In this document: positions 1 through 6,752 of the stretch, piece by piece
Layout: every line of letters starts with the position of its first letter
How positions within the stretch are numbered: position 1 is the stretch's first letter
Source of the DNA: Desulfobacteraceae bacterium
GTDB lineage: Bacteria > Desulfobacterota > DSM-4660 > Desulfatiglandales > Desulfatiglandaceae
Direction of reading: 5' to 3'
Assembly: GCA_030632525.1 (NCBI GenBank)
Contig: DAOVUP010000018.1
Location: 1-9,959 of the forward strand
Length of the DNA stretch: 9,959 nt
Position numbers and translations under genes: made by a program
The notes under the pieces: model-generated
The model's input: the letters and a program-made list of their open reading frames with translations, nothing else
What the model was told of the DNA's origin: nothing
Database searches by the model: none

Positions 1-8
1 AGACTTCG

Positions 9-31
9 AAAGGGGGCGTTTTGCTAAGGTC
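9..31. repeat. Left half of a 23-bp inverted repeat flanking the cotransporter gene
   Basis: These 23 bases match the reverse complement of 2756-2778 at 22 positions; the single mismatch is at base 25. The core AAAGGGGGCGTTTTGC (9-24) is identical in both copies. The right copy is the edge of the composite palindromic element at 2754-2934, so this is probably the edge of another copy, oriented the other way, whose remainder lies left of the window. A TTG that could open the cotransporter frame (21) lies inside this repeat, which argues against its use as a start. Confidence 0.8.
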
Positions 32-131
32 GCCTCATAGAGTTATAGTCACGGCTAACCGTGTGTTCCGGGGACGCTCAGATCAGCAGCAGATGATCGA
101 AGCGGAACCCGGAAGAAGTGCGTTGAGAACC

Positions 132-2672
132 ATGGAAAAGCTGCGTGCGAAAACAGCCCGTGTGCCGGTGAAGGGTAGCCTTGGCACATTTTCGGGTGTA
201 TTCACTCCCAGTATTTTAACTATCCTCGGCATTATTCTTTTCTTGAGACTGGGATATGTCGTCGGTAGCGCAGGCCTCTTTTATACCCTGATAATAATCA
301 CCCTTGCCAATGCTATTTCAGTCCTAACAAGTATTTCTCTGTCTGCCATTGCCACGAACATCAGAGTCAAGGGAGGTGGCGATTATTATCTCATATCCAG
401 GACCCTCGGTTTGGAATACGGGGGTGCTATCGGCATCGTTCTTTTCTTAGCTCAATCAGTCTCTGTGGGTTTTTACTGTATCGGTTTCGGTGAAGCACTG
501 GCATCGATGTTGCCGCCCGATTTAATGGTCGGGTCCCAGGCGATTGCTGCTGCGGCAGTTTCATTTCTTTTTATCTTTGCATGGTTAGGCGCTGATTGGG
601 CAACCCGGCTCCAGTATGTGGTAATGGGTCTGCTCGTGGCAGCGCTTTTTTCCTTTTTTGCAGGCGGATTTGTCAGATGGGACAGGGCAATTTTTGCCGC
701 AAATTGGTTAACCCCCACCGGTGGCTCGAATTTCTGGCTTCTGTTTGCCATTTTTTTTCCTGCTGTCACTGGTTTTACCCAGGGCGTAAGCATGTCCGGG
801 GACCTCAAAGATCCAGGCAAGAGTCTTCCCTTGGGCACTTTTCTTGCCGTGGGGATCTCTATTTTAGTTTACTACTCTGTGGCGGTTGTTTTTGCCGGAG
901 CCTTACCTGGCAGCCTTATGAAAAGCGACTACACGGCCATGAATCGCGTGGCAGGCGTTGCAGCTCTGATTGACGCCGGGGTCATTGCCGCCACCCTCTC
1001 TTCGGCCATGGCCTCATTTTTGGGGGCACCACGGGTTCTTCAATCCCTTGCAGGAGACCGTATATTTCCCTTTCTCCTTCCCTTTTCAAAAGGGTCAGGC
1101 CCAAAAGGAAACCCGAAACGCGGTGTTATCATCACCGCCGGGATTGCCTTAACCGTCATTGCACTCGGGAATCTGAACGTGATAGCGCGGGTAGTATCCA
1201 TGTTTTTCCTCATATCCTACGGTCTTCTTAACTATGCAACATTCTTTGAAGCGCGGGCATCCAGTCCCTCCTTTAGGCCAAGATTTCGATGGTTTAACGC
1301 TAAGGCGAGTTTTGCCGGTTTCTTGGCATGTTTAGGGTTGATGCTTGCCATCGATCCAACGGCTGGAGCGGTGGCCATTTCCGTTCTCTTCGCCATCTAC
1401 CAGTACCTCAAAAGGACCGTCAGCCCCTCAAGATGGGCTGACAGCCGGCGTTCCCACCACCTTCAGCTTGTTAGGGAACATCTTCTTGCCGCTGCATCTG
1501 AACCGGAACACCCAAGGGACTGGCGTCCTCAACTGCTTGCCCTTTCCGATGGCCCGGAGGCCAGGAAGGAATTGCTGACCTTTGCTGCCTGGATCGAGGG
1601 GGGTAGCGGTCTTACAACAGCGGCTATACTCTTAGAGGGGGCAGGGGTTAAAATGCTTAAGTTCCAGTCCGAAACAAGATCAAAGCTTAGCAAGGAAATA
1701 TCAGAGATTGGAGCCAAGGCCTTTCCTCTCGTGCTTTTCACTCCTGACCTGCACCTTGGGATTCATCTCCTCGTACAGACAGCCGGCATAGGTCCCCTAA
1801 AGATAAACACGATTCTTGTTAATTGGCCGGGGCACCTTCCCAAGGGAATTTTTGGCCTGAAAGAATTAAGTTATAGGACAGATCTTCGAGTGGCGTTTAG
1901 GCTCGGATGCAACATAATTGCATTACATTCGAGAAAGGGAGCATGGGATGCCATAAAGGTGAAGCCCTCCGGGGAACGCCGGATAGATGTCTGGTGGGTC
2001 AATGATTCCACGAGCCGGCTCATGCTTTTGTTAGCCTATCTTGTTACCCGAAATGATGGCTGGGAGGAAACACCCATTCATGTCTTTGCCATGGACCATG
2101 CCAGGGGGGAAGAGGAAAGCGCCGAAGATCTACGGCAAATCCTGGAAGAGGTGAGAATCGATGCCAAGCCGGAAATCGTTGAAGAGGTCACCGCTGCTTC
2201 TGTGGCCATGCATTCTTCTGACGCTTCGATGGTCTTTTTCCCGTTCCGCTTTTCAGGCGATAAAATTGTCGGACCTCTTGGCCGCGAGATCGGGGCATTT
2301 TTGGAGCAGCTTCCAATGGTAGCCCTGGTTTTGGCGAGCGAAGACATAGAACTGGATGCAGATCCGGAGGAGGGGAAGGCGGGGGAAATGGCTGCCGCAC
2401 TTGACGCTCTATCAGATGCAGAAAAAAAGACCCGAGAGAAAGAAAAGGAAGCTGCTGAAGCCCTGGAAAAATTGGAGGAAATACTGGATAAATCAAGGGC
2501 CGCACGTGAAGCAGGGGAAGATGGGGAAACCCAGGCAAGAATAGACGCCGAGGTAAAGGAAGCCCAAAACCAGACAGATATGGCGGGCCGACGAGTAGCA
2601 AAAGCAAAGGTAAAAACGACGAACGCGGCCAAAGAGGTGGAGAAATTAGGTGGAAAGCCGCCGAAGGAATGA
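132..2672 (+). CDS. Cation-chloride cotransporter family protein (SLC12/NKCC-like), APC superfamily
   Basis: This is an inner-membrane secondary transporter expected to move chloride together with Na+ and/or K+. Residues about 18-430 hold some 12 hydrophobic helices in the family order. The helix-1 signature GVFTPSILTILGIILFLRLG (23-42) is followed by GGGDYYLISRTLG (81-93), FFPAVTG and SGDLKDP (near 208-228), and TLSSAMASFLGAPRVLQ (288-304). The paired serines 290-291 match those that bind Na+ in NKCC1, and Tyr115, Pro210 and Thr213 match K+-site residues, so an NKCC-like rather than KCC-like site is inferred. Residues 430-740 resemble the eukaryotic cytoplasmic domain (IDVWWVND at 618). Residues about 759-840 are a Lys/Glu/Ala-rich probable coiled coil. 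The start is uncertain: ATG 132 lies just before the conserved region, while TTG 123 has GGAAG better spaced, and ATG 93 or TTG 21 would extend the frame. The gene stands alone, between inverted repeats. Confidence 0.9.
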   Translation: MEKLRAKTARVPVKGSLGTFSGVFTPSILTILGIILFLRLGYVVGSAGLFYTLIIITLANAISVLTSISLSAIATNIRVKGGGDYYLISRTLGLEYGGAIGIVLFLAQSVSVGFYCIGFGEALASMLPPDLMVGSQAIAAAAVSFLFIFAWLGADWATRLQYVVMGLLVAALFSFFAGGFVRWDRAIFAANWLTPTGGSNFWLLFAIFFPAVTGFTQGVSMSGDLKDPGKSLPLGTFLAVGISILVYYSVAVVFAGALPGSLMKSDYTAMNRVAGVAALIDAGVIAATLSSAMASFLGAPRVLQSLAGDRIFPFLLPFSKGSGPKGNPKRGVIITAGIALTVIALGNLNVIARVVSMFFLISYGLLNYATFFEARASSPSFRPRFRWFNAKASFAGFLACLGLMLAIDPTAGAVAISVLFAIYQYLKRTVSPSRWADSRRSHHLQLVREHLLAAASEPEHPRDWRPQLLALSDGPEARKELLTFAAWIEGGSGLTTAAILLEGAGVKMLKFQSETRSKLSKEISEIGAKAFPLVLFTPDLHLGIHLLVQTAGIGPLKINTILVNWPGHLPKGIFGLKELSYRTDLRVAFRLGCNIIALHSRKGAWDAIKVKPSGERRIDVWWVNDSTSRLMLLLAYLVTRNDGWEETPIHVFAMDHARGEEESAEDLRQILEEVRIDAKPEIVEEVTAASVAMHSSDASMVFFPFRFSGDKIVGPLGREIGAFLEQLPMVALVLASEDIELDADPEEGKAGEMAAALDALSDAEKKTREKEKEAAEALEKLEEILDKSRAAREAGEDGETQARIDAEVKEAQNQTDMAGRRVAKAKVKTTNAAKEVEKLGGKPPKE

Positions 2673-2697
2673 TCTCGATAGAAAATGCAGGAATATT

Positions 2698-2727
2698 TTG
2701 ACATCAGGTCGATCTTAGGGCTATAAA
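2698..2727 (+). promoter_or_regulatory. Probable sigma-70-type promoter for the lipoprotein-glycosyltransferase pair
   Basis: A perfect -35 box TTGACA (2698-2703) is followed after 18 bases by TATAAA (2722-2727); read as CTATAA, the spacer is 17. It lies 26 bases past the cotransporter stop and points at the lipoprotein gene. Transcription would begin near 2734, giving a leader of about 230 nt that contains the palindromic element. The call rests on sequence only; no other intergenic stretch in the window has an equally good pair of boxes. Confidence 0.55.
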
Positions 2728-2755
2728 TCATTGTTGATTGAAAACCCTGTTTTGA

Positions 2756-2778
2756 GACCTTTGCAAAACGCCCCCTTT
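2756..2778. repeat. Right half of the 23-bp inverted repeat flanking the cotransporter gene
   Basis: This is the reverse complement of 9-31 with one mismatch. It coincides with the left edge of the composite palindromic element, whose outer 10-bp arm starts two bases earlier. Confidence 0.8.
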
Positions 2779-2824
2779 TAGCCAATCTCGGCGTCAGGCT
2801 CAAATTTCAATCCTCGAAATATCT

Positions 2825-2845
2825 AATCCCGCTGTAAGCGGGATT
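2825..2845. repeat. Perfect 8-bp hairpin within the composite element
   Basis: AATCCCGC (2825-2832) pairs exactly with GCGGGATT (2838-2845) around a TGTAA loop. No T-run follows, so it is not a canonical Rho-independent terminator. It would form in the leader RNA of the lipoprotein gene. Confidence 0.75.
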
Positions 2846-2870
2846 CCTGTGGTTGAAATTTTCGCCTCCC

Positions 2871-2887
2871 CCCGCACAAAGTGCGGG
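2871..2887. repeat. Perfect 7-bp hairpin within the composite element
   Basis: CCCGCAC (2871-2877) pairs exactly with GTGCGGG (2881-2887) around an AAA loop. The bases that follow, through CTTCGACTTG (2890-2899), recur in reverse orientation at 8133-8148, which marks this hairpin and its flank as the shared part of the repeat family. Confidence 0.75.
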
Positions 2888-2953
2888 ATCTTCGACTTGA
2901 TTTTGACTTAGGTTGAACATTTTTCAAAGGTCTCGTTTTATCATTTTCTGGAT

Positions 2954-2960
2954 GAGGAGG
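2954..2960 (+). promoter_or_regulatory. Strong ribosome binding site of the lipoprotein gene
   Basis: GAGGAGG ends four bases before ATG 2965. It fixes that start and rules out the overlapping frame that would begin at 2913. Confidence 0.8.
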
Positions 2961-2964
2961 TTCT

Positions 2965-3411
2965 ATGAAACAAATAATAATTTTATTTTCCATGGTTTTC
3001 ATTTTCACTGTTTTCATATTCTCTGGCTGCAAGACTCTGGGTCTACCCACCGGGAAAGGGTATACAAAATTGTGTCAGATTTATGTGGGGCATGACGTCA
3101 GCAAACTTGTTGATTCTTGGGGACAGCCTGGCAGGACTTTTGATGCCCCTGACCACAAGAAGGTATTCGTTTATGTTGAGACAAGAGACGAATACACCTT
3201 AAACCCTCTTGCCCACTCCGCACTTATTGAATATCCGCCCCGCATTGATCCCCGTAAGGGACGCACCGGCGAAACAGAGGGAAATGTTACAGGACAATCC
3301 GTTTCCTCAATGGATTACTGTATCACCTATTTTGAGGTGGGAGAAGATAATATGGTCATTAGGGCGTTGTGGAAAGGCGATTGTAAATCATTAGAAAAGA
3401 AGGAAAAGTAG
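2965..3411 (+). CDS. Small exported lipoprotein, 148 aa, possibly SmpA/BamE-like
   Basis: Residues 1-21 form a signal peptide: Lys2, then a hydrophobic run, then the lipobox FSGC with lipidated Cys22. The phenylalanine at -3 is less usual than leucine. The mature part, about 127 residues, begins with a segment, VSKLVDSWGQP (45-55), resembling the G-x-P motif of small outer-membrane lipoproteins of the SmpA/BamE type. Two late cysteines (119 and 140) lie in a pattern DYC...WKGDC that I recall from other uncharacterised small lipoproteins and could form a disulfide; Cys37 is a third. A strong ribosome binding site precedes the ATG, and a glycosyltransferase follows after 5 nt, so the two are probably cotranscribed from the promoter at 2698. 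The lipoprotein nature is firm; the exact family and role are not known. Confidence 0.85.
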   Translation: MKQIIILFSMVFIFTVFIFSGCKTLGLPTGKGYTKLCQIYVGHDVSKLVDSWGQPGRTFDAPDHKKVFVYVETRDEYTLNPLAHSALIEYPPRIDPRKGRTGETEGNVTGQSVSSMDYCITYFEVGEDNMVIRALWKGDCKSLEKKEK

Positions 3412-3416
3412 CAGAA

Positions 3417-4208
3417 TTGGAGACGGCAATTGCAGCAGGTGAGACGCAAGCGACTCCCATTCGGCATCCGGAGTCCGATCCGCCTCAGATAATCATTGTC
3501 ATCCCCGTTTATAATCATTCCGGCACCCTTAGGGATGTGGTGACAAGGTCCCTCAAGGTTCACGACAGGATTATGGTGGTTGACGATGGCAGCAGTGACG
3601 GGGGCGTTGATACCCTTGAGGGTCTTGAGGTAGATATTGTCCGTCATTCCAAGAACTTTGGAAAGGGCGTGGCCATCTTGTCAGCGGCGAAAAGGGCCCT
3701 GAGGTCTGGAATGACTCATATGGTGACAGTGGATGCCGACGGCCAGCACGACCCGGATGATCTCCGTCATTTTATTCCGGAGTTAGAGGCGCATCCTGAT
3801 GCAATAATAGTAGGCAAGCGGGATTTTAATGGGGCGTATGTACCTGCGTCATCACGGGTTGGCCGCGCCATTTCAAATTTCTGGCTTAAAGTAGAGACCG
3901 GTAGATCATTGGGCGACGCCCAGAGCGGTTTTCGAGCCTATCCTATTAACCTGTTTCAGCAATTGAAACTACGCGAACGGCGTTACTCCCTTGAGATCGA
4001 GGTCTTGGTCAAGGCGGCATGGGCCGGTATAGAACTGCGTGAGGTAGATATTTCCATATACTACCCCTCGCCCGGGGAACGTATCTCGCATTTCCGTCTC
4101 TTCCGGGACAATCTCAGACTCAGCCTGCTGAATGCAAGACTTATAATGAGAGCTGTGGTTCCCCTGCCACACCGGAAGATTGGAAATTTCAGATGTGAAA
4201 AGAGGTAG
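3417..4208 (+). CDS. Family 2 glycosyltransferase, cytoplasmic, 263 aa
   Basis: This is a GT-A fold glycosyltransferase that should transfer a sugar from a nucleotide-sugar donor to an unidentified acceptor. The nucleotide-binding half shows IIIVIPVYNHSGTL (25-38), the DDGSSDGG motif (56-63) and DADGQHDPDD (106-115), whose D-x-D would bind the metal and donor phosphate. The acceptor half has GDAQSGFRAY (166-175) and a long helical C-terminus. There is no membrane anchor, unlike many lipid-linked GT2 enzymes. The wording of the FW...ET...QSGFR region resembles GT2 enzymes of aryl polyene clusters, but no such genes lie here. The start is TTG 3417, the only usable codon after the in-frame stop at 3384; AGGA at 3401 is a distant ribosome binding site, and coupling to the lipoprotein gene 5 nt upstream is likely. 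The acceptor is unknown. Confidence 0.88.
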   Translation: METAIAAGETQATPIRHPESDPPQIIIVIPVYNHSGTLRDVVTRSLKVHDRIMVVDDGSSDGGVDTLEGLEVDIVRHSKNFGKGVAILSAAKRALRSGMTHMVTVDADGQHDPDDLRHFIPELEAHPDAIIVGKRDFNGAYVPASSRVGRAISNFWLKVETGRSLGDAQSGFRAYPINLFQQLKLRERRYSLEIEVLVKAAWAGIELREVDISIYYPSPGERISHFRLFRDNLRLSLLNARLIMRAVVPLPHRKIGNFRCEKR

Positions 4209-4244
4209 TGTCTGAACGAAAAATCCTGGTTTTCGTTCGGACAC
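4208..4244. repeat. Long intergenic hairpin with a 15-bp stem
   Basis: GTGTCTGAACGAAAA (4208-4222) pairs with TTTTCGTTCGGACAC (4230-4244) at all but one position (an A-G mismatch) around a 7-base loop. It begins on the last base of the glycosyltransferase stop codon. No T-run follows the stem, though the arms carry four A and four T. It may act as a transcription barrier between the glycosyltransferase and PBP1A genes, or be a dispersed palindromic unit. The rest of the gap (4245-4326) holds a 10-base palindrome TGCGATCGCA (4266-4275) and only a weak ribosome binding site. Confidence 0.75.
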
Positions 4245-4326
4245 GAGGTAGGTTCTCTGCTTTAATGCGATCGCAAAGAAGATTATGTTGGATGAGTGGG
4301 CATAATCCCTTTTTGGAAATTTTGAG

Positions 4327-6723
4327 ATGAAACGGTTTTTCAAGTTCATAATCTGGTCTCTGTCAGCAGTGGTATTCTTAGGCGTCTGTGCCGGAGTCTA
4401 TTTCTGGTATGTCTGGTCTAGCAACCTTCCTTTTATTGGATCGGTGAAAGAATACCGACCCCCTATCATTACAGAGATCTTCAGCGATGACGGTGAAGTA
4501 ATAGGGCGGCTCTGGGAGGAAAAGAGGACAATCCTTCCCTTGGACCAGATGCCTAAACACCTGATCCAGGCCTTTGTGGCAGCGGAGGACTCCAGGTTCT
4601 TTGAGCACGAAGGGGTGGATATCAAGAGTATTTTCAGGGCCTTCATCAAGAATATGAGCACGGGGAAGATTAAACAGGGGGGGAGTACCATTACCCAGCA
4701 GGTAACCAAGTCCTTGCTCCTTAAAAACATTGAGAGGACCTACCGGAGAAAGGTCAGGGAAGCCATTTTATCCCTCCAGCTTGAAAAAGAGTTTTCCAAG
4801 GAGCATATCCTGTTCCTCTACCTTAACCAGATCTATTTAGGGCAGGGCGCCTATGGTGTGGAGGCAGCGGCCAAGACCTATTTCAACAAGCCGGCCAAAG
4901 AGCTGAATCTTGCTGAATCCGCCCTATTGGCCGGTCTACCTCAGGCCCCGGCCAGATATTCTCCGGTTGCTCATTTTGAACGTGCTAAAGCGAGACAGAA
5001 ATATGTATTAGAAAGGATGCGTGAGGAAGGTATCATAAATGATGTAGAGTTTGACAGGGTTTTAAACTCAACACTTGATATCAGGGTTGTAGGAGTAAAC
5101 ACCTTTGAACGCGCGCCTTACTTCACAGAGCATGTACGGCGATTTCTCCTGAAAAAGTATGGAAAAGAGCTCCTTTATCGGGGAGGACTAAAGGTTTATA
5201 CCACCTTAAACCTGAAGATGCAGGACTTGGCAAGAAAGGCCCTAAACAAAGGTCTGTACGATTTAGACAAAAGGGAGGGATATAGAGGCCCGGTCAAGCA
5301 TCTTGCAGTTGATGACATCCCTGGTTTTAAGATAATGGTCGCGGAGAAATTTAAATCAAACCCGCCGGAGACCGGCTCCATAGTCCAGGGCCTTGTGGTT
5401 AAAGTAGATGACAAAGAAAAGGAGGTCACCATTCAGATGGGAGAGAAGATGGCCCGCCTCCCGCTAAAAAATATGAAGTGGGCCAGAAAGCCGAACAAGA
5501 AAATCGCATATTACTCTGGTAAGATAAGAAAGCCCTCTCAGGCGTTGAGATCGGGGGACGTTGTTCTTGTTCGAATTTTGAAGAATTATGACGAGCCGGC
5601 CCCTGAGGACAAGAAACAAGGGAAAGAAAAAAGAAGGGAGAAAAAGTTCTCCTGGGAGGTCGCGCTGGAGCAGTTGCCTGAAGCCCAAGGGGCGCTATTT
5701 TGCATGAAGCCTGAAACCGGCGAAGTTAAGGCTATGGTCGGCGGCCGGGATTTCAAAGCCAGCCAGTTTAACCGGGCGATCCAGTCTCGGCGTCAACCAG
5801 GGTCAGCTTTTAAACCGCTGATCTATTCTGCCGCTCTTGACAAAGAAATGAGCGCTGCAAGCATAATAATGGATGCTCCATACGTGTCCAAGCGGAACCT
5901 GAAGGGAGAGACGTGGAAGCCAAAAAACTACAAGGAAAAATTTTATGGCCCCACATTGCTCAGAACTGGTCTCGCCAAGTCCAGAAACGTTATTACAGTC
6001 AAGATACTAAAAAAGATTGGAGTCAATTACGCCATTGACTACGCAAAGAATATGGGTATCGAATCTCCCTTAGCCCCAGATCTCTCTTTAGCCCTTGGTT
6101 CTTCCGGGCTCTCTTTGATGGAGATCACCAAAGCCTATGCGGTATTAGCTAATGGGGGAATGCTCATAAAGCCGATCTATGTCAAACGGGTTTTGGACCG
6201 GAACGGTGAGGTCATAGAGGAGAATCAGCCTGAGACAATTCAAGTTATTTCAAAGGAGACCGCTTTTCTGATGACTGATCTCCTGAAGGCGGTCATTACT
6301 GAAGGAACCGGATGGAGAATCAGGGCGATGAAACGGCCGGCCGCCGGCAAGACCGGGACTACCAACGATCTTAAAGATGCCTGGTTTATCGGTTATACTC
6401 CCGGTCTGGTTACCGGAGTATGGGTGGGCTATGATGATGCGAAAGAGATGGGAAAAAGTGAAACCGGGTCAAGGGCTGCCAGTCCCATATGGCTCGAATT
6501 TATGTCTGAAACCCTGAAAGGAAAACCGGTGAAGGACTTTAAGGTTCCTGAAGGTATTGTCTTTGCAAAGATCGATGCAAAGACCGGTCTCTTAGCCGGA
6601 CGGCATTCCAAAAAAACCGTATTTCAGTCATTCAAAGAGGGGACCGAACCAAAAAAATATTCTCCAAAACCTGCATCCGCCAAGCTGAGCTCCTTTTCAC
6701 AGTTTGACATGGACTCTGAGTAA
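4327..6723 (+). CDS. mrcA: Penicillin-binding protein 1A: bifunctional peptidoglycan glycosyltransferase/transpeptidase
   Basis: This class A PBP polymerises lipid II into glycan strands and cross-links the stem peptides in the periplasm. It is a complete 798-residue protein, of normal length for PBP1A. Residues 5-28 form the single N-terminal membrane anchor. The GT51 domain follows (about 50-225), with catalytic Glu87 in AAEDSRFFEHEGVD, then GGSTITQQ (118-125), RKVREA and LNQIYLGQGAYGVEAA. Residues about 320-445 form the OB-like insert typical of PBP1A, with a charged Lys/Glu-rich stretch at 424-440. The transpeptidase domain has all three penicillin-binding motifs: SAFK (nucleophile Ser493, Lys496), SRN (552-554) and KTGT (675-678). 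The ribosome binding site is weak (GGA at 4315), but ATG 4327 precedes the anchor directly. A sigma-54 activator gene follows after 29 nt, perhaps in the same transcript. Confidence 0.97.
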   Translation: MKRFFKFIIWSLSAVVFLGVCAGVYFWYVWSSNLPFIGSVKEYRPPIITEIFSDDGEVIGRLWEEKRTILPLDQMPKHLIQAFVAAEDSRFFEHEGVDIKSIFRAFIKNMSTGKIKQGGSTITQQVTKSLLLKNIERTYRRKVREAILSLQLEKEFSKEHILFLYLNQIYLGQGAYGVEAAAKTYFNKPAKELNLAESALLAGLPQAPARYSPVAHFERAKARQKYVLERMREEGIINDVEFDRVLNSTLDIRVVGVNTFERAPYFTEHVRRFLLKKYGKELLYRGGLKVYTTLNLKMQDLARKALNKGLYDLDKREGYRGPVKHLAVDDIPGFKIMVAEKFKSNPPETGSIVQGLVVKVDDKEKEVTIQMGEKMARLPLKNMKWARKPNKKIAYYSGKIRKPSQALRSGDVVLVRILKNYDEPAPEDKKQGKEKRREKKFSWEVALEQLPEAQGALFCMKPETGEVKAMVGGRDFKASQFNRAIQSRRQPGSAFKPLIYSAALDKEMSAASIIMDAPYVSKRNLKGETWKPKNYKEKFYGPTLLRTGLAKSRNVITVKILKKIGVNYAIDYAKNMGIESPLAPDLSLALGSSGLSLMEITKAYAVLANGGMLIKPIYVKRVLDRNGEVIEENQPETIQVISKETAFLMTDLLKAVITEGTGWRIRAMKRPAAGKTGTTNDLKDAWFIGYTPGLVTGVWVGYDDAKEMGKSETGSRAASPIWLEFMSETLKGKPVKDFKVPEGIVFAKIDAKTGLLAGRHSKKTVFQSFKEGTEPKKYSPKPASAKLSSFSQFDMDSE

Positions 6724-6752
6724 ATGGATCTTGCTACTTTGGGTAAACCACA

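Larger units (their letters stand above)
2754..2934. repeat. Composite palindromic intergenic element, MITE-like
   Basis: This gene-free stretch is built as nested inverted repeats. The outermost pair is GAGACCTTTG (2754-2763) against CAAAGGTCTC (2925-2934), an exact 10-bp match. Inside it, about 2795-2812 pairs imperfectly with 2852-2869 (AAATTTCAA-type against TTGAAATTT-type). At the centre are two perfect GC-rich hairpins (2825-2845 and 2871-2887). It encodes no convincing protein. Terminal inverted repeats, a size of about 180 bp and a related partial copy at 8107-8161 suggest a non-autonomous mobile element or dispersed repeat. No flanking target duplication was recognised. Confidence 0.65.

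Noticed and set aside
21..131. TTG at 21 as the start of the cotransporter, adding 37 residues
   Set aside because: The TTG lies inside the inverted repeat, the added stretch has no transporter-like features and no ribosome binding site precedes it. ATG 132 or TTG 123, directly before the conserved region, fit better.
499..513. Sigma-54 promoter-like sequence TGGCATCGATGTTGC with correct GG-GC spacing
   Set aside because: It lies well inside the cotransporter coding region with no gene start downstream; a chance match is the simplest explanation.
2078..2803. 241-codon open frame on the minus strand
   Set aside because: It is antisense to the conserved 3' part of the cotransporter. Its serine-rich, low-complexity translation reflects the complement of the Lys/Glu/Ala-rich tail, and it runs into the repeat element.
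2823..3050. 75-codon open frame on the minus strand over the palindromic element
   Set aside because: It is made of hairpin sequence and the antisense of the lipoprotein signal peptide, with no recognisable domain.
4208..4244. Rho-independent terminator after the glycosyltransferase gene
   Set aside because: The stem is long but AT-rich at its inner end and no T-run follows it on the plus strand, so it is listed as a repeat instead.
4266..4275. 10-base palindrome TGCGATCGCA as an operator
   Set aside because: It occurs once in the intergenic region, contains a common restriction-type palindrome and has no supporting promoter geometry.
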